Origin: Gossypium raimondii
Lineage: Eukaryota; Streptophyta; Magnoliopsida; Malvales; Malvaceae
Length of the DNA: 64,000 bases
Assembly: GCF_025698545.1 (NCBI RefSeq)
Contig: NC_068570.1
Location: forward strand, 930,001-994,000
Direction: 5' to 3'
The first letter of the stretch is position 1, and the number at the start of each line of letters is the position of its first letter. The notes beneath the pieces were generated by a model. It was given only the letters and a program-made list of their open reading frames with translations, did not search any database and was not told the DNA's origin. The translations under genes and the position numbers were made by a program. Below are positions 12,742-24,181 of this stretch, in pieces.

Positions 12742-13263
12742 TAGGGTAAATTACACCAAAGGTCACTAAATTATTAGTAAACATTTTGGTCACTCAAACT
12801 CAAAAAGTTACAAAATTGTCACTAAACTATTCGAAAGATTGCTTTTAAGTCACCAAGTTGTTAAAATCACTATTGTATGACCTTCCTTATTTGCACTGCT
12901 TACACCAATTGAAAGCTCTACTTCCCCTTCTCTTCTACAATTCAGTTTTTTTTTTCATGAAATAGCTTTGAACGTCATGAATCTACAAACTAAGATCGAC
13001 TTGGATCAAAGGTATGCTCTTCTATTCATCGATGAGTATTGATCCATCGTATCAGTCATCGAATCACTGTTTGGAGCTCACTAGTTTGACTTTAAAAAAA
13101 AAACTTAACAGTCCAATGACTTAAAACAAAAACTTTCAAATAGTTCAATGACCTAAATGAAAACTTTCGAATAGTTTAGTGATCATATTGTAACTTTTTG
13201 AAGTTGAGTGACTAAAACGTAGACTTTCTAATAATTTAATAACCTTAAATGTAATTTACATAA
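12742..13263. repeat. Inverted-repeat element (family A)
   Basis: Left end 'gtaaattacaccaaaggtc' is mirrored by the right end 'taaccttaaatgtaattta'. The internal phrases match the copy at 11352 in the same order. Two similar copies in the same orientation lie only 0.85 kb apart. Confidence 0.65.
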
Positions 13264-13605
13264 AATTATAATTCAATTTTGGCTCAAACTGAAAAGACAT
13301 GAAAAATGACACTTGGGGTTGTCAAAAATTGCAAGAAAAAATGAAACAAATATGTAAAAAGCTATCTCAAAAGTGAGAATCGTCATCCCATCACAATTTG
13401 GGACCACCCTTTTTCTATGTGGGCTAAAACTAGAAATATATGGCAGCATCCAGGTTAGGTTAGACCCACCTGTATCCCTCTTAAGTTGACTAGCCAATGT
13501 GGTGCTGCTCCTTTGTAAATAATTAGGGGCGCTTTCCTAAGGTCTAAACCCACTTGCAACCAAATACAAAAATGGTGAGGTTTCATAAATGTTTGTGATT
13601 TTATT

Positions 13606-13632
13606 AGGTTAAAATATACTATAAGTCCTTGT
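13606..13632. repeat. Left fragment of a family-B element split by an LTR
   Basis: The phrase 'ggttaaaatatactataagt' is the family-B left end. It stops abruptly at 13632 and the rest of the element resumes at 15946. Confidence 0.55.
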
Positions 13633-15945
13633 TGTAACACCCCCAACCCGTATCCCTCGCCGGAATCGGGTTACGGAGTATTACTGAAGTTTACAGATCA
13701 AACAGACAGAAATTTCAAACATTTCATATCATCAAAACAAGTCATCAAAGCGTCATTTTAATCCAAATTATAAACATACCAAATCCAAATCAACTTGCCT
13801 AGTTCATGAGCACTTAAACATAGAATTAAATTCACATGCACCTATCTAGATTTAGTTCAATTTATCGTGCCATAATATGGCTTCAAAAACAAACACATAT
13901 TTATATGTATAAAATCAACTAAAATTAAACTTATAACCTCATTTACAATCAAACCACAAAATAACTATTATTTAAACACCCTAGGTACATGCCGACATAA
14001 AGGATAAACATCACCACATTTGAGTTCGGGATCGTTGTTGGATGTTGAATCAGCGATCAAAAGTTAAGTACCTAAGCTGCGCACAGGAAGCAAAACCATA
14101 CGCTGAGTATAAACTCAGTAGTATCCATTATACAATTCTTATACTTGCTATATAAATAGCTTTTCACAATTTATTTCATAATTCATTATACAATTGCAAT
14201 ATCCATTCCATAGTCATTTCATGAGTATATAACTCATATATTCCATATATTTGCAACATATTTCACATTCTATTTTCAATTCACTATTTCACTTCCATTT
14301 CTCATACCATACCATTTCAATATCAATTATAAAACTTTATTATTCATTTACCCCTATTAACACGACTCAGACTCGGACGGATATATGGATCCAACCAAAA
14401 CACACCAGTTTGGCACCCAATGCCTCATCGGATAATTCAAAGTAATAATTTGACACCCAGTGTCTTATCGGTTAAACCGAAGTAAATGGGCACCTAGTGT
14501 CTCATCGAATTAATTCGAAGTAGTAAATTAACACCCAGTGTCTCATCGACTCGAAGTCAAAGAAATTCCTGAACTCTTCCAATCCTATGCATGCCATCTA
14601 TGTCCGATTCAGCTCGATACAGTTAATAATGTTTCAATTCACTTTTTAAATACAACCAATATTCATTTCAATTCAAATAATCAATATATTCAATATATAT
14701 ACCAATTTAATCAATATAAATTCAATAAATTCATCACATACTAAATCAATCCATTTCAATTGCAAAACACAATAATTTTTACCTCAACACTTACCATATA
14801 CATTAAATTGAATTATAACAATTAACAACTAAATTCGGATTATAGAAATACAAACCAGAAATTCTGAGCTATTCCTCGTCGACTTTATCTTTCCCCTTTT
14901 TAGTCGAGGATTCAGTACGACGTTAGCTACGGAATTAAAACAATTAAAATTCATCAATACAATACAATTCAATTTCATATTGCATATTTCAATCTTTACT
15001 CAACATTTTTCTAAATTCCAATTTAGTCCCTAAATCGAGACTAATTTTATTTCTTCACAATTAATTCTACATTTTCATTCAATTTCACCTTTAAACTAGA
15101 TTTAACTCTCTAATTTCACTTAAATCCCTATATTTTTAAATTTTCACAATTTAGTCCCTATTACTCAAAATTTACATTTTGTTCTACAATTTAATCCCTT
15201 TTCATTTATAGCTTAAAATCTATCAATTTAATCCCTAATACTAAAATTATTCAACATTAACAACATTTAAAAACTCAATAATTTCTAAAATTTTGACATG
15301 GGTCAGGTAGTATTTAACACCGAAATTCTAAAAACATAAATATTACAAGAAAAATAGACTAAATTGACTAACCAATTGAACTTTGAACAATTGAAGCCCC
15401 TAAAACCGTGGCTTTCTCCTTCCTTTCTTTCCTTTTCTTTTCTTTCTTTCTTTCTTTTTCTTTCTGTTTCGTTTCTTTCTTTTTATTTATTCTTTATTTG
15501 TTTTATTATACATTATTATATTATTATTTTGTTTATTATATATATATATATATATACTTAATACTTAAGTATATATATTAACTTAAAAGTTTTATAATGA
15601 TTTCACAAAAAAATCTATCTTACGCCGCCTCATAAAGAAACAATGGCATAAATTTTTTAGTCTTTTAGTTTTTTCTATTTTATAATTTAACTTTCACCTT
15701 ATATGCAATTTAATCCTTATACCTAATTTACTTTTAATTCAAGTAAATTCACTTAACCGAAACCTAATTAACTACACAACTAACTTCGTAAATATTTATT
15801 ATTTATAGAAATAGAGTCCCGGAAATACATTTTTTTTAATTTGGTTCTTTTTAATTAATTAACCATCAAAATATTAAAATTTCTTAACGAAACTGGTGGC
15901 CCCGAAACCACTGCTTCCGACACTACTGAAAAATGCACTGTTACA
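13633..15945 (-). mobile_element. Probable solo LTR of a Gypsy-type retrotransposon
   Basis: Begins TGTAACACCCCCAACCCG and ends TGTTACA, the usual TG...CA ends of a plant LTR. It is 2.3 kb, has no gag or pol coding, and no second LTR was seen. It contains a local array (14405-14560) of 'cacccagtgtctcatcgg'-type units. Flanking pentamers cttgt and cctat are alike at three of five positions, differing by two transitions, compatible with a decayed target-site duplication. The strand is inferred from a TATA-like run at 15537-15557 in reverse orientation and is uncertain. Superfamily is inferred from size and ends only. Confidence 0.6.
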
Positions 15946-16277
15946 CCTATTCTCTTCACAAATTTGTAATTTAATCTTTATATTTTTCAAATTCTAAAAT
16001 TCAAGTCCAAGTGTTAGCAATGTTAAGTTGTTTTTTGTTAATGTGGTTCGTATGACCTTCTGAAATTAAAAGAAAAAAAAACTCATTTGGTAACAATGTA
16101 ACTAAAATAAATAACCTTGTAATGAACTTATATTTAAGAAAATAATTTTAGCAGTGTTAACAGTTCGACTTGAATTTTGAAATATGAAAATTAGAGGAAC
16201 TAAATTCTTAAAAATAAAAGTACAAAGATGAATTCCAAATTTACAACGAGTACAAGAATTTGTGACATGTTTTAACC
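15946..16277. repeat. Right part of the split family-B element
   Basis: Continues the family-B consensus exactly where the fragment at 13606-13632 breaks off: 'tcttcacaaatttgtaattt', then 'aaattcaagtccaagtg' and the inverted arm 'agttcgacttgaattttg'. Confidence 0.6.
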
Positions 16278-16334
16278 CTTTTATTTTCCTTTTTATTTGG
16301 GTTTGGTGGGGAATATATATATATATAAAACTTA

Positions 16335-16480
16335 GGGTGGGTTTGGATGGGCGATTGGGTGCGGTGCGTTCAGCTTACTTTTTTGTCTTACGCTATAGTA
16401 TCGTTACAGTATCTAATCTCACCGCCACCGCTATTTTTACACTAACAGCAGGTAAACGCACCGTCCATCCAAACTCACCG
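16335..16480. repeat. Short TIR element (146 bp MITE)
   Basis: The left end 'ggtgggtttggatgggcg' is mirrored by the right end 'cgtccatccaaactcacc'. The arms also share 'ggtgcgtt' and 'aacgcacc'. The inside carries 'gctatagtatcgttacagta'. A weaker relative lies at 59420-59570 ('gggtgagattggataaac' ... 'cccaatccatcccatcc'). Confidence 0.65.
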
Positions 16481-16828
16481 TTAAATAAGTACGAGTACAG
16501 TAACGAGGTACATTGCATTTTAAGGGAAAAACACTTGAATTTAGATTATGGAGATAATATTATTAGAAGGAATGGTAACGAACCCTGAAAGGATTAATTT
16601 TCATGATTTATAAAATTTTATGGACCCAAAAAGTAAATAGGAAACAATCAGGTACAGCACCATGTTGAATTTATTGGATGGCCCTATCTTGCTTTTAAAT
16701 AAATTCATGCAGCTTTTTTTCTGTTTAAGTTTGGCTTGTAGCATTGTGGCTGTGGTGCCCCATCCACCATTATCTATTTCTAAAGGTTCAATCCCCTCAA
16801 AATATTTTTCCTCGTATTAATAATATAT

Positions 16829-17617
16829 AGGTTAAATTCTTTGATTAGTTCCTATACTTTACGTAAAGTCTGGATTTAGTCTCTATACTTAATTTTAGTC
16901 ATTTTTAGTTTATATACTTTTTGAATTTTAATATTTTAGTCCTGACCAAATGATTGTTATTAGATTCATTAAGTTGCTGCTAAAATTGTGTGACCCAAAT
17001 CCCGTCATTGTCAAATAAATAAAATAGAACGGCAAAATAGGAGGATCTGCGGCGGCGAAGGATTGAGAATCCGTATAGGACTAGACATTGATTATAACAG
17101 GGTTGTTTAACCCTTAAATAGATGTAGTCGAACTTCTCTTGTATAGTGTGTTTTTCAACATAGTGAATTTCTCCTCCTCTGCTAGTAGTTTTTCTCAATA
17201 AGGATTTTTCACGTAAAATATGTGTGTTCTTATCTTTCTTTCTTATTGCTTTGCGGTCATTCTACTGTCACTATCGACGTTTATTATAACAATTGCTTTA
17301 TAGTATTTCCAATTGTGTGTGTAATGTCATATCAGCTTACTAGAAAAAACCTATTAATTGATTCAATGGTTGTTATTTGTGTCGATATTGAAAATCTGAA
17401 ATCTGAAATCTGAAAATCCAATTGGAGAACATTGACTAAATATACAAGTGTATGCATATTGTCAAACTAATAGCAAAATTTAACCAAACAGATTTAACAA
17501 TTACCGTTTGAGTTAAGACTGAAATTTCATAACTCGAAAAGTACATTGATTGATTGACCAAATTAAAATACAGAGACTAAATTCACAACTTACGTAGATA
17601 CAAAGAGTCAAAGACCA
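16829..17617. repeat. Inverted-repeat element (family C) interrupted by a short LTR
   Basis: The left arm 'ggttaaattctttgattag' with 'atttagtctctatactt' pairs with the right arm 'acagagactaaattcacaa' and 'gcaaaatttaaccaaacag'. The middle is replaced by the LTR-like sequence annotated at 17009-17291. Confidence 0.5.
17009..17291 (+). mobile_element. Short LTR-like sequence (TRIM or Copia-type)
   Basis: Starts 'tgtcaaataaataaaatag' and ends 'tttattataaca'. It holds 'cccttaaatagatgtagtcg' and a poly-T/CT stretch followed by 'caataaggatttttcacg', which looks like the R region of an LTR with a polyadenylation signal. A 220-bp homologue lies in reverse at 21662-21881. No clean target duplication was found. 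Confidence 0.5.
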
Positions 17618-18587
17618 ACAACAGGATTTGAATATATAATTAATAAAAGGTCAAATTCTACTATTGGTCCTTATACTTTGAATTTTCTAATCTAATTTGG
17701 TCTCACTTTAATCCTTGTTAGAAATTTGAATTTTGGAATTCTAAATATGGATCCTATGAACCAATTATGAAGCTATCTTTAGACCATTGGCTTTGCTATT
17801 TCACTTGTTAGCCAAAAAGATCCATAGGCAAATCTCAAATGGTGATAGGTAACCTAACACATTCAAAGCTAAAAAGTACAAAGAAAAAAAGCACATTATC
17901 AAAGAGAAACTTAAAAAAAGGAAAAAGAAGAGCATAAAAATGGCTCAAATCTGGGGAACTTTTTTGGCATGATACAACTTTTTTAAGGCACACCAAACAT
18001 TTTAAAGGAAATGACAAATTGCAAGTGCTACCCATAGTAATCAAAGAAACCCATTTGAATAGAATTTCAATAGGGAAGTTTGAAAACAGATTTTTACATT
18101 GGCTTAATGTGATCTCTTGCGTAGTGAGTGAAGTAAGGAGTACTATATTTTTTTTTAAGCAAGATTTCGAGTTTGAGTTCAATGAGTAGAGAAAATAATG
18201 TTGAGAGGGTTTTGCTTAATGCTTAGGGGTTTGACCCAACTCAATTTTGAATTTAGTGGAACTATGGCTTGGTGGCGAATCGTGCCATTAACTTTGGGAT
18301 GGGTTCAAAAATATTAAGGGTTTAATTAAAATGTAAAAAAAAAAATTGAAAATTTTAATGAAAATTTTAAAAAATTTTGGAGGATCTAATTAAAATTTAA
18401 ACCTTTTGAAAGGCTCAATTAGAATTTCTAAAAATTTTGAGGGGTCTAATTAAAATTTTAAAATTTTCTAAAGCTTTGGGTGTTCCTTAGGCTCTGTCTT
18501 GCCTATCATTGTGGTCTAACTTGCCTCGACTCTGAATTTAGTCGAATGATTCAGTGTGGTCCTATTAAATACCAAAAAGTCTTAAAA
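17618..18587. other. Gene-free interval
   Basis: No gene supported. The 115-codon minus frame at 17835-18182 has no recognisable domain, and the sequence on either side is repeat-derived. Bases 18240-18540 contain three near-identical short units ('ggtctaattaaaattttaa' type). Confidence 0.35.
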
Positions 18588-18992
18588 AAAACATAATAAT
18601 AAATTTAGCCTTTAACTTTTGTCACTTTTGTCGACCTTCAGAATTTAGTCAAATTCCTTTTTTTAGATGTAAGAGTTGACTGAACCATTAAAATTTTAAC
18701 GGCGCTGACATGGCACTTGCGTGGCAATTCACATATATTTCATAAAAATTTAAAATGGCTACAATATTTAAAAAAAATTAAAAAAATCACAAAATCCATG
18801 TCATCAAAAATTCACGTAAATTGTCATATAGATTGCCACGTTAGTGCCATTAAAATTTTAGTAGTTCGATTTTACATTGAAAAGAATGACAATTTGACTG
18901 AAATTTGAAATTTGAAGGCTAAAGTAATAAAAAAGGAATTGGGGCGAAAATAACAAATGTATAAATATTAGGGATTAAATTTATTGTTATTT
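18588..18992. repeat. Long inverted-repeat element (family D), shortened
   Basis: Left end 'cataataataaatttagcc' and right end 'ggattaaatttattgttat' are inverted counterparts. Both arms carry the 'gtggcaattcac' and 'ttgccacgttag' type phrases. Confidence 0.5.
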
Positions 18993-19202
18993 AAAAAACA
19001 ATATTCTCACTTTAATCAATACCAGAAAGGTCTTGATTTCAATGCTTTTAGGCCTGATTTGCCTGTGTTAATAAAGCATGGGGTTGATGGATTATGACAT
19101 ATGATCATATTAATCATATTTAATTTGCACCAAAAGCATAGTAAACTTTTATTTTTCAATATAAGGTTTATATTTATGAATTCTCAACGTATAATTTTAT
19201 TT

Positions 19203-19320
19203 AACCCGTGTTAGCTCGATAGTTAGGATGTTCATTGCCCCAAATGTGATTTGAGCTTGAGTTACTCTAGTCGCGTTACTGTTTAGACTTTACCTTCCTT
19301 TTATAATCGATCAAAAAAAA
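19203..19320 (+). mobile_element. tRNA-derived SINE-like copy (group 1)
   Basis: 'tgttagctcgatagttagg' (A-box-like), 'tttgagcttgagttactc' (B-box-like), then 'tagtcgcgttactg' and an A-rich end 'atcgatcaaaaaaaa'. Collinear with the copies at 1115 and 1690. Confidence 0.5.
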
Positions 19321-19721
19321 TTGTATAATTTTATTGATTGTGATTGGATTGGTGATACTATATTAAAGTAAAATAAAAAAAATGTTTTTAAATTTTTGCA
19401 CATCGTGTCAGCATCTGATTCACAAGGTATAAATTTATTCACTCTGGATGCATTAAATATTAACTTAAGGGAGCGATACATTTATGCAAAACTATTTTAG
19501 TTTTTCACATGTTGAATTTGTCGACATAATTGTTCTTGTCATGCATGTAAATTTTCAAATCAATCTGATACATCTATTATATCATTGATATTTAATGATT
19601 GAAAAGTTATTTTACGTAAAACAATCAGTTTGACATTTAACTTGACATGCATGATATGTGTGAACAGAACATGAAAATGCAGTTGTCAAATTGTTAAAAT
19701 ATCAATCATACAGAAAAAAAA

Positions 19722-20195
19722 ATCATAATGATAAATTTAGCCTTGAATTTTTTAATCATTTTAACCCTCTACATTTAAAATCTAGTCCAATTGTTTTTTT
19801 TTAAGATAAAAAAGTTGACTGAATCGTTAGCATTTTAATGGCACTGCTGAGCAGGGGCAAAAGCCAAAAAGTTTTGTTGGGGGATCGAAATTAAGTGATA
19901 AATTTTGATAAGGTTAAAATACAATTTCACCATTGTATTAGCTAATATCATTATAAATTTTTAAATGACTAAATTAAGACCTTATCATTTTGGGGTGCCA
20001 AAGTACAATTTTACTTTTATTAATATATAATATTATACATTTTTAAAGAGTAAAAAAGTAATTTTTTAAATTGAGCCCTCTCCCGCCTTTCCTGTTGATG
20101 TGTGACAACTCACGTGGCAGCTTATCCATATTTCAAAATTTTCAAAAATTTTTATAAAGTTCATAAATTAAAAGAATTTTAGTGTAATAATAAAG
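19722..20195. repeat. Family-D element with a nested family-G element
   Basis: The left end 'cataatgataaatttagcc' belongs to family D. At about 19845-20105 it is interrupted by sequence running from 'aggggcaaaagccaaaaag' to 'gagccctctcccgcc', the family-G pattern. The element then resumes with 'caactcacgtggcag'. Confidence 0.45.
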
Positions 20196-20267
20196 TACAC
20201 GCTTAAAATTGGACTTACCTAATATATATGAATAGAACATAAAATATAATTGTCGGGTTATTAAAAT

Positions 20268-20420
20268 TAAAGCCGATTAAGTTTTAGCTCAATTGATATG
20301 AGTATTGTTGTTAATGTAAGAGGACGTGGGTTCAAGTCCTCTCGTCTATTTATTGAAGACAGGTATAGATAGTTAGTAGGTAGAAAGTCAAAATTGAAAT
20401 GCCCCCAATAAAATATCATT
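20268..20420 (+). mobile_element. tRNA-derived SINE-like copy (group 2)
   Basis: Contains 'tagctcaattgatatgag' (A-box-like) and 'gtgggttcaagtcctc', which holds a perfect Pol III B-box core. Copies at 43657-43790, 58564-58680 and 61452-61545 share the order 'agtcttaattcgattggta' - 'attgttaatgtaagagga' - B box. Not a tRNA gene: no cloverleaf closes. Confidence 0.55.
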
Positions 20421-21661
20421 TAAAAGAAGCTATATTATTTGGCAACACCGAAAGATGTTGACTTTTATGTTTTGACCTTTAACAAACATGTTCCCCCCTT
20501 ACCTATTCCATATTATAATTCAACTTGTTTGGTGTTCTTAAGGTAATAGAAGAAGAAAAAGAAAAGGTTTAAGGAATCATGATTACATTAATAAAATATT
20601 TGTATTTAAATTTTTAATTTAATTTTTAATATAAAATGTATAATGATAAATTTAACCCTTAATATTTATTTATTTGGTCACTTTAGCTCTTTTATTTTTA
20701 ACCGTGACTTTCAACCTTTAAATTTTGGTCTTTTTTTTTGGATAGAATAGCGTAATGAAATGTTAAAGTTTTAATAATACTTATATGATGCTCATGTGGT
20801 AATTCACGTGTACTTCATTCTTGATGATGATTTTATTATTATTATTATTATTATTTTAATTAATATTAGTTTATGATTTTAAGTTTTGGGTAATCCTCTC
20901 GTTATATAAAAAGGAATAATGTTAAATTTAGCACTTAGTATTTATTTATTTTTTCACTTTGGGTTTTTTTTTATCACGACTCTCAACCTTTAAAATTCAA
21001 TCAAATTGTTTGTTAAAATTTTAACAACACTCACATGATAGTCCACGCGTACCTCATTATTAACGTGGATTTTTTTAATTACAAATTTTTAAAATTTTCA
21101 ATAATTATATATATACTTAAAATTTATGAAGTGCACGTAAATTGACAAGCGGACTACCATATCAGTGTTGTTAAAATTTTAAAGGTCTAGTTAGCCTTCT
21201 CCTCCCCCACCCCCAATAAAAGAAAACAATTTAATTAATTTTAAAGATTGAAAGTCAAAATAATTAAAAATAATATCAAAATAACAAAAATATAAATATT
21301 AAAAATTAAATTTATCATTATACCTAAAAAAATTCGGATATATTCCATTTTCTAAAGCTAAATAAAGAACAACTTTTCTCTTTTAATATGAAAAAAATCC
21401 CACTTAATTGGACGAATTAATAGGATTAATTTTAGATTCATTTGATTTGGATTGATTTTGAGTTTGAAAGATTTTAAAATTTTTTATTAAGTGATTTTGA
21501 GATTTTAATCAGTTTATTAAAAATATTTTGAATTTAAATTATTTTAATTCGTATCAATTTAGGTTTCGATTAATTTAATTTCGAGTTAAAAACTTAAAAT
21601 GTTAATTTTGTATAATTTAAATTAGATTGGATTGAATTTGGATTCAATTTTTGAATTACTT
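20421..21661. repeat. Gene-free block with two family-D copies
   Basis: Family-D pieces lie at about 20631-20835 and 20911-21326 (ends 'aatgataaatttaaccc' and 'aaatttatcattatacct'). A (TTA)n stretch occurs near 20835. The rest, 21400-21660, is a very AT-rich sequence with short repeats such as 'gattttgagtttg' and 'aattgaatttggattcaa'. Confidence 0.45.
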
Positions 21662-21881
21662 TGTTATAATAAACGTAGATAATGACGGTAAAACGATTGT
21701 AAAGCAATGGAAAAGAAATCCACTAATGTTGAAAAATAAATAATACAAGAGGAGTTTCGACTACATCTATTTAAGGGTTGAAAAACTCTGTTCTAATCAA
21801 AGTCAAATAGTAGAAGTATGGTCATTGACCTCTCGCCTTCACAGACCCCCTTATTTTATTACTGTATTTATTTATTCAACA
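21662..21881 (-). mobile_element. Short LTR-like sequence, reverse orientation
   Basis: Read on the minus strand it starts 'tgttgaataaataaatac' and ends 'cgtttattataaca'. It shares 'cccttaaatagatgtagtcg' and the poly-T leader with 17009-17291, but lacks about 65 bases containing the polyadenylation-like part. Confidence 0.5.
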
Positions 21882-21944
21882 AATAACAAAATTTAGATCA
21901 GACAATCTCTAATATACTCAATAATTAAAAGCCAATAAAGGTCA

Positions 21945-22172
21945 ATCGTCCCCAGTTCAAAACTGCCTGTGAAGTTTGCATATTCAATAATTTTTTACAT
22001 ATGGGTTTTATCTATAAATTTCAGTGTCGTTTTGTTTGTAAGTTTGTAGCTCAATCATTTAATCAACAATTATTTTTCAAAATTGGGTTTTTTTAATGAA
22101 ATAAACAATTGGACAGTTTCTTGGAGTTAAAGTTAGGTTGATGACCAAATAAACAAAATTTAAAAGATTGAA
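21945..22172 (+). repeat. Direct repeat, copy 1
   Basis: Begins 'gtcccca gttcaaaactg' and runs through 'gaagtttgcatattcaa' to 'caaataaacaaaatttaaaa'. A collinear second copy is at 23252-23482, about 1.3 kb downstream. Confidence 0.7.
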
Positions 22173-22797
22173 TTTTTAAAATTTTTTTGTTATACTAATC
22201 AAAATTTAAATAATAATTTTTAGAATCGTGATCAAATTGATAGAATGTGTAAATGTCGAAAGCTAAATTTGTTATTATATAATTAAAAGTACGACAAATT
22301 GTTGGAAAAAACTTTCCTGCTAACTTTCGAAATTGATATGGATCAAATTGCTCATTTGTTTTTTATACAAGTCAGGTTGGTTTTTAAGTTAGGTTTATAT
22401 GAATTATGTCAATTCGTGCTTCAAAATTTCAAAATCGTTGGGGTTGGGTCACTTCTCATTCATGTCAATTTGAGTTTTGGTTAATTTGAATTCAAGTTAT
22501 CAGTAAGGCATTGGCACTGTTGGCGATGACTGAGGCCCCGAGGCTTTAATGTCCTATGTTTGACTCCCACTTTGCGTAAACCAAGTGAGAGCTATCTCCA
22601 TATACATTCCAACATAAACATTCTCACCATGTCCGGGTCCTTTCCAAAATTTATTTTAATTTGGCTTTGGCTATATTTAATATATTTGTTCAGTTGCGCT
22701 CTGTAATATTTGATTATGATTATAATTGATTTAAATATGTATTAATTGAAGTTATAAACTAAAAAAACGAATTTAACATAACTTTTTATAATAAAAA
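22173..22797. other. Gene-free interval
   Basis: AT-rich. Between 22497 and 22620 a G+C-richer stretch with 'gtttgactcccac' resembles a further SINE-type B box, but no partner copy was found. Confidence 0.3.
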
Positions 22798-23102
22798 TAT
22801 TAAAATACACCACAAGTCTATGTGTTTTGTAAATTTAGAATTGAGTCCTCTACTTTTCAGATTTTAAATTCGAGTCCAATTGTTAACAATGTTGAAATTA
22901 TTTTGTTAATTTCGTGTTCATTACAATGCCATTTTTTAGTTACATAGCTGCCAAATGAGTATTTTTTTATTTCAAAATATCACACCAACAAATTTAACAA
23001 AAAAAAACAATATTAACTCTTGGACTTGAATTTTGAAATCAAAACTAGGATTAAATTCTAAATTTGTAAAGAGTACATGGACTTAGTATATATTTAACCT
23101 AA
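22798..23102. repeat. 300-bp palindromic element (family B)
   Basis: Left arm 'aattcgagtccaattgtta' against right arm 'aactcttggacttgaattt', ending 'tatatatttaaccta'. Lies between the two direct repeats at 21945 and 23252. Confidence 0.6.
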
Positions 23103-23251
23103 TAAAAATGGGTCGGTTGAATTTAAGTCTAGATTTTTAATTAATTAATAAATAGTTAATTCCAATATAATTTTTCCATAAATTTTACATTTTCCATTAA
23201 TTAATTGTCCATGTTATGGATATTGCCCAATTAAGTTTTTTAATTACAATT

Positions 23252-23482
23252 TCGTCCCCAGTTCAAAACTGTCTGTGAAGTTTGCATATTCAAATAGTTT
23301 TTAGACATGGGTTTCTATCTACAGATTTTAGTGTTATTTTTTATTAGTTTGTTACTCAATCATTTAATTAAAATTTGTTTTTCAAATTAGGGTTTTTTAA
23401 TGAGACTGAAATAATAATAAAATTGGGCAATTTCTTAAAGTTATAGTTAGGTAAATCACCAAATAAACAAAATTTAAAAGCT
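23252..23482 (+). repeat. Direct repeat, copy 2
   Basis: Collinear with 21945-22172: 'cgtccccagttcaaaactg', 'gaagtttgcatattcaa', 'caccaaataaacaaaattta'. The two differ by scattered substitutions and small indels. Confidence 0.7.
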
Positions 23483-24134
23483 TAATTAAATTTATTTTTT
23501 GTTGATAAGGTGGATGAACTGTATTCTAACAAAAGTTGGTGAGCAAACACATTAGAAAGACAATGATATGATTGTTTTTAGAAATATTTTATGGATATTT
23601 TTCATCACATCATTCATGATCCGTTTCTAATTATTTAATGACATTTCAGTACTTTTTTTGTATGCCATTAACACATAATATTGATAATTTTTTTACCCTG
23701 AACCTTGAATAAGTTCAGGATTTGGGGTTCGAGTTCATAATTTCGGTTCGAGATTTAAGATTTTGGGTTTCGAGTAAAAAAATTACCAAAATTATGTCTT
23801 ATGGACATGGAAAATATTGCCTAAATGTTATTAAAGTGATGGGAAGGGTTCATAACATAATTTCTCGATTGTTTTTTTATGTTGTAACAAACTCTAAACT
23901 AATAACTTTTTTTTTTAATTTGAATTTTTTTTTAACAATTGGTTAGGGGAAACACCGAAATCTAACCAACTTTTTTTTCATTGATTATCATATTATTGTG
24001 TCATCCAAATATTTAACTTTTAATATCTTTATTTGATAGATATTTGGATATAATTAAAAATATAATTTTTAATATATAAAAGGAAAATTTACATTTTAGG
24101 TCTTTTAATTTAGCATCAACTTTCATGTCTTTAA

Positions 24135-24181
<47 letters not shown>

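Noticed and set aside
13633-15945. An intact retrotransposon
   Set aside because: No gag, protease, reverse transcriptase or integrase coding and no second LTR. Only a solo LTR is supported.
16262-16588. 108-codon ORF
   Set aside because: It covers the short-TIR element at 16335-16480 and adjoining repeat sequence. The reading frame is incidental.
17835-18182. 115-codon minus-strand ORF
   Set aside because: No domain, hydrophobic low-complexity composition, no splice partners, and it lies in repeat-derived sequence.
20280-20345. A tRNA gene
   Set aside because: Good A-box and B-box motifs but no acceptor or anticodon stem pairing, and three degenerate relatives share the flanks, as for a SINE.
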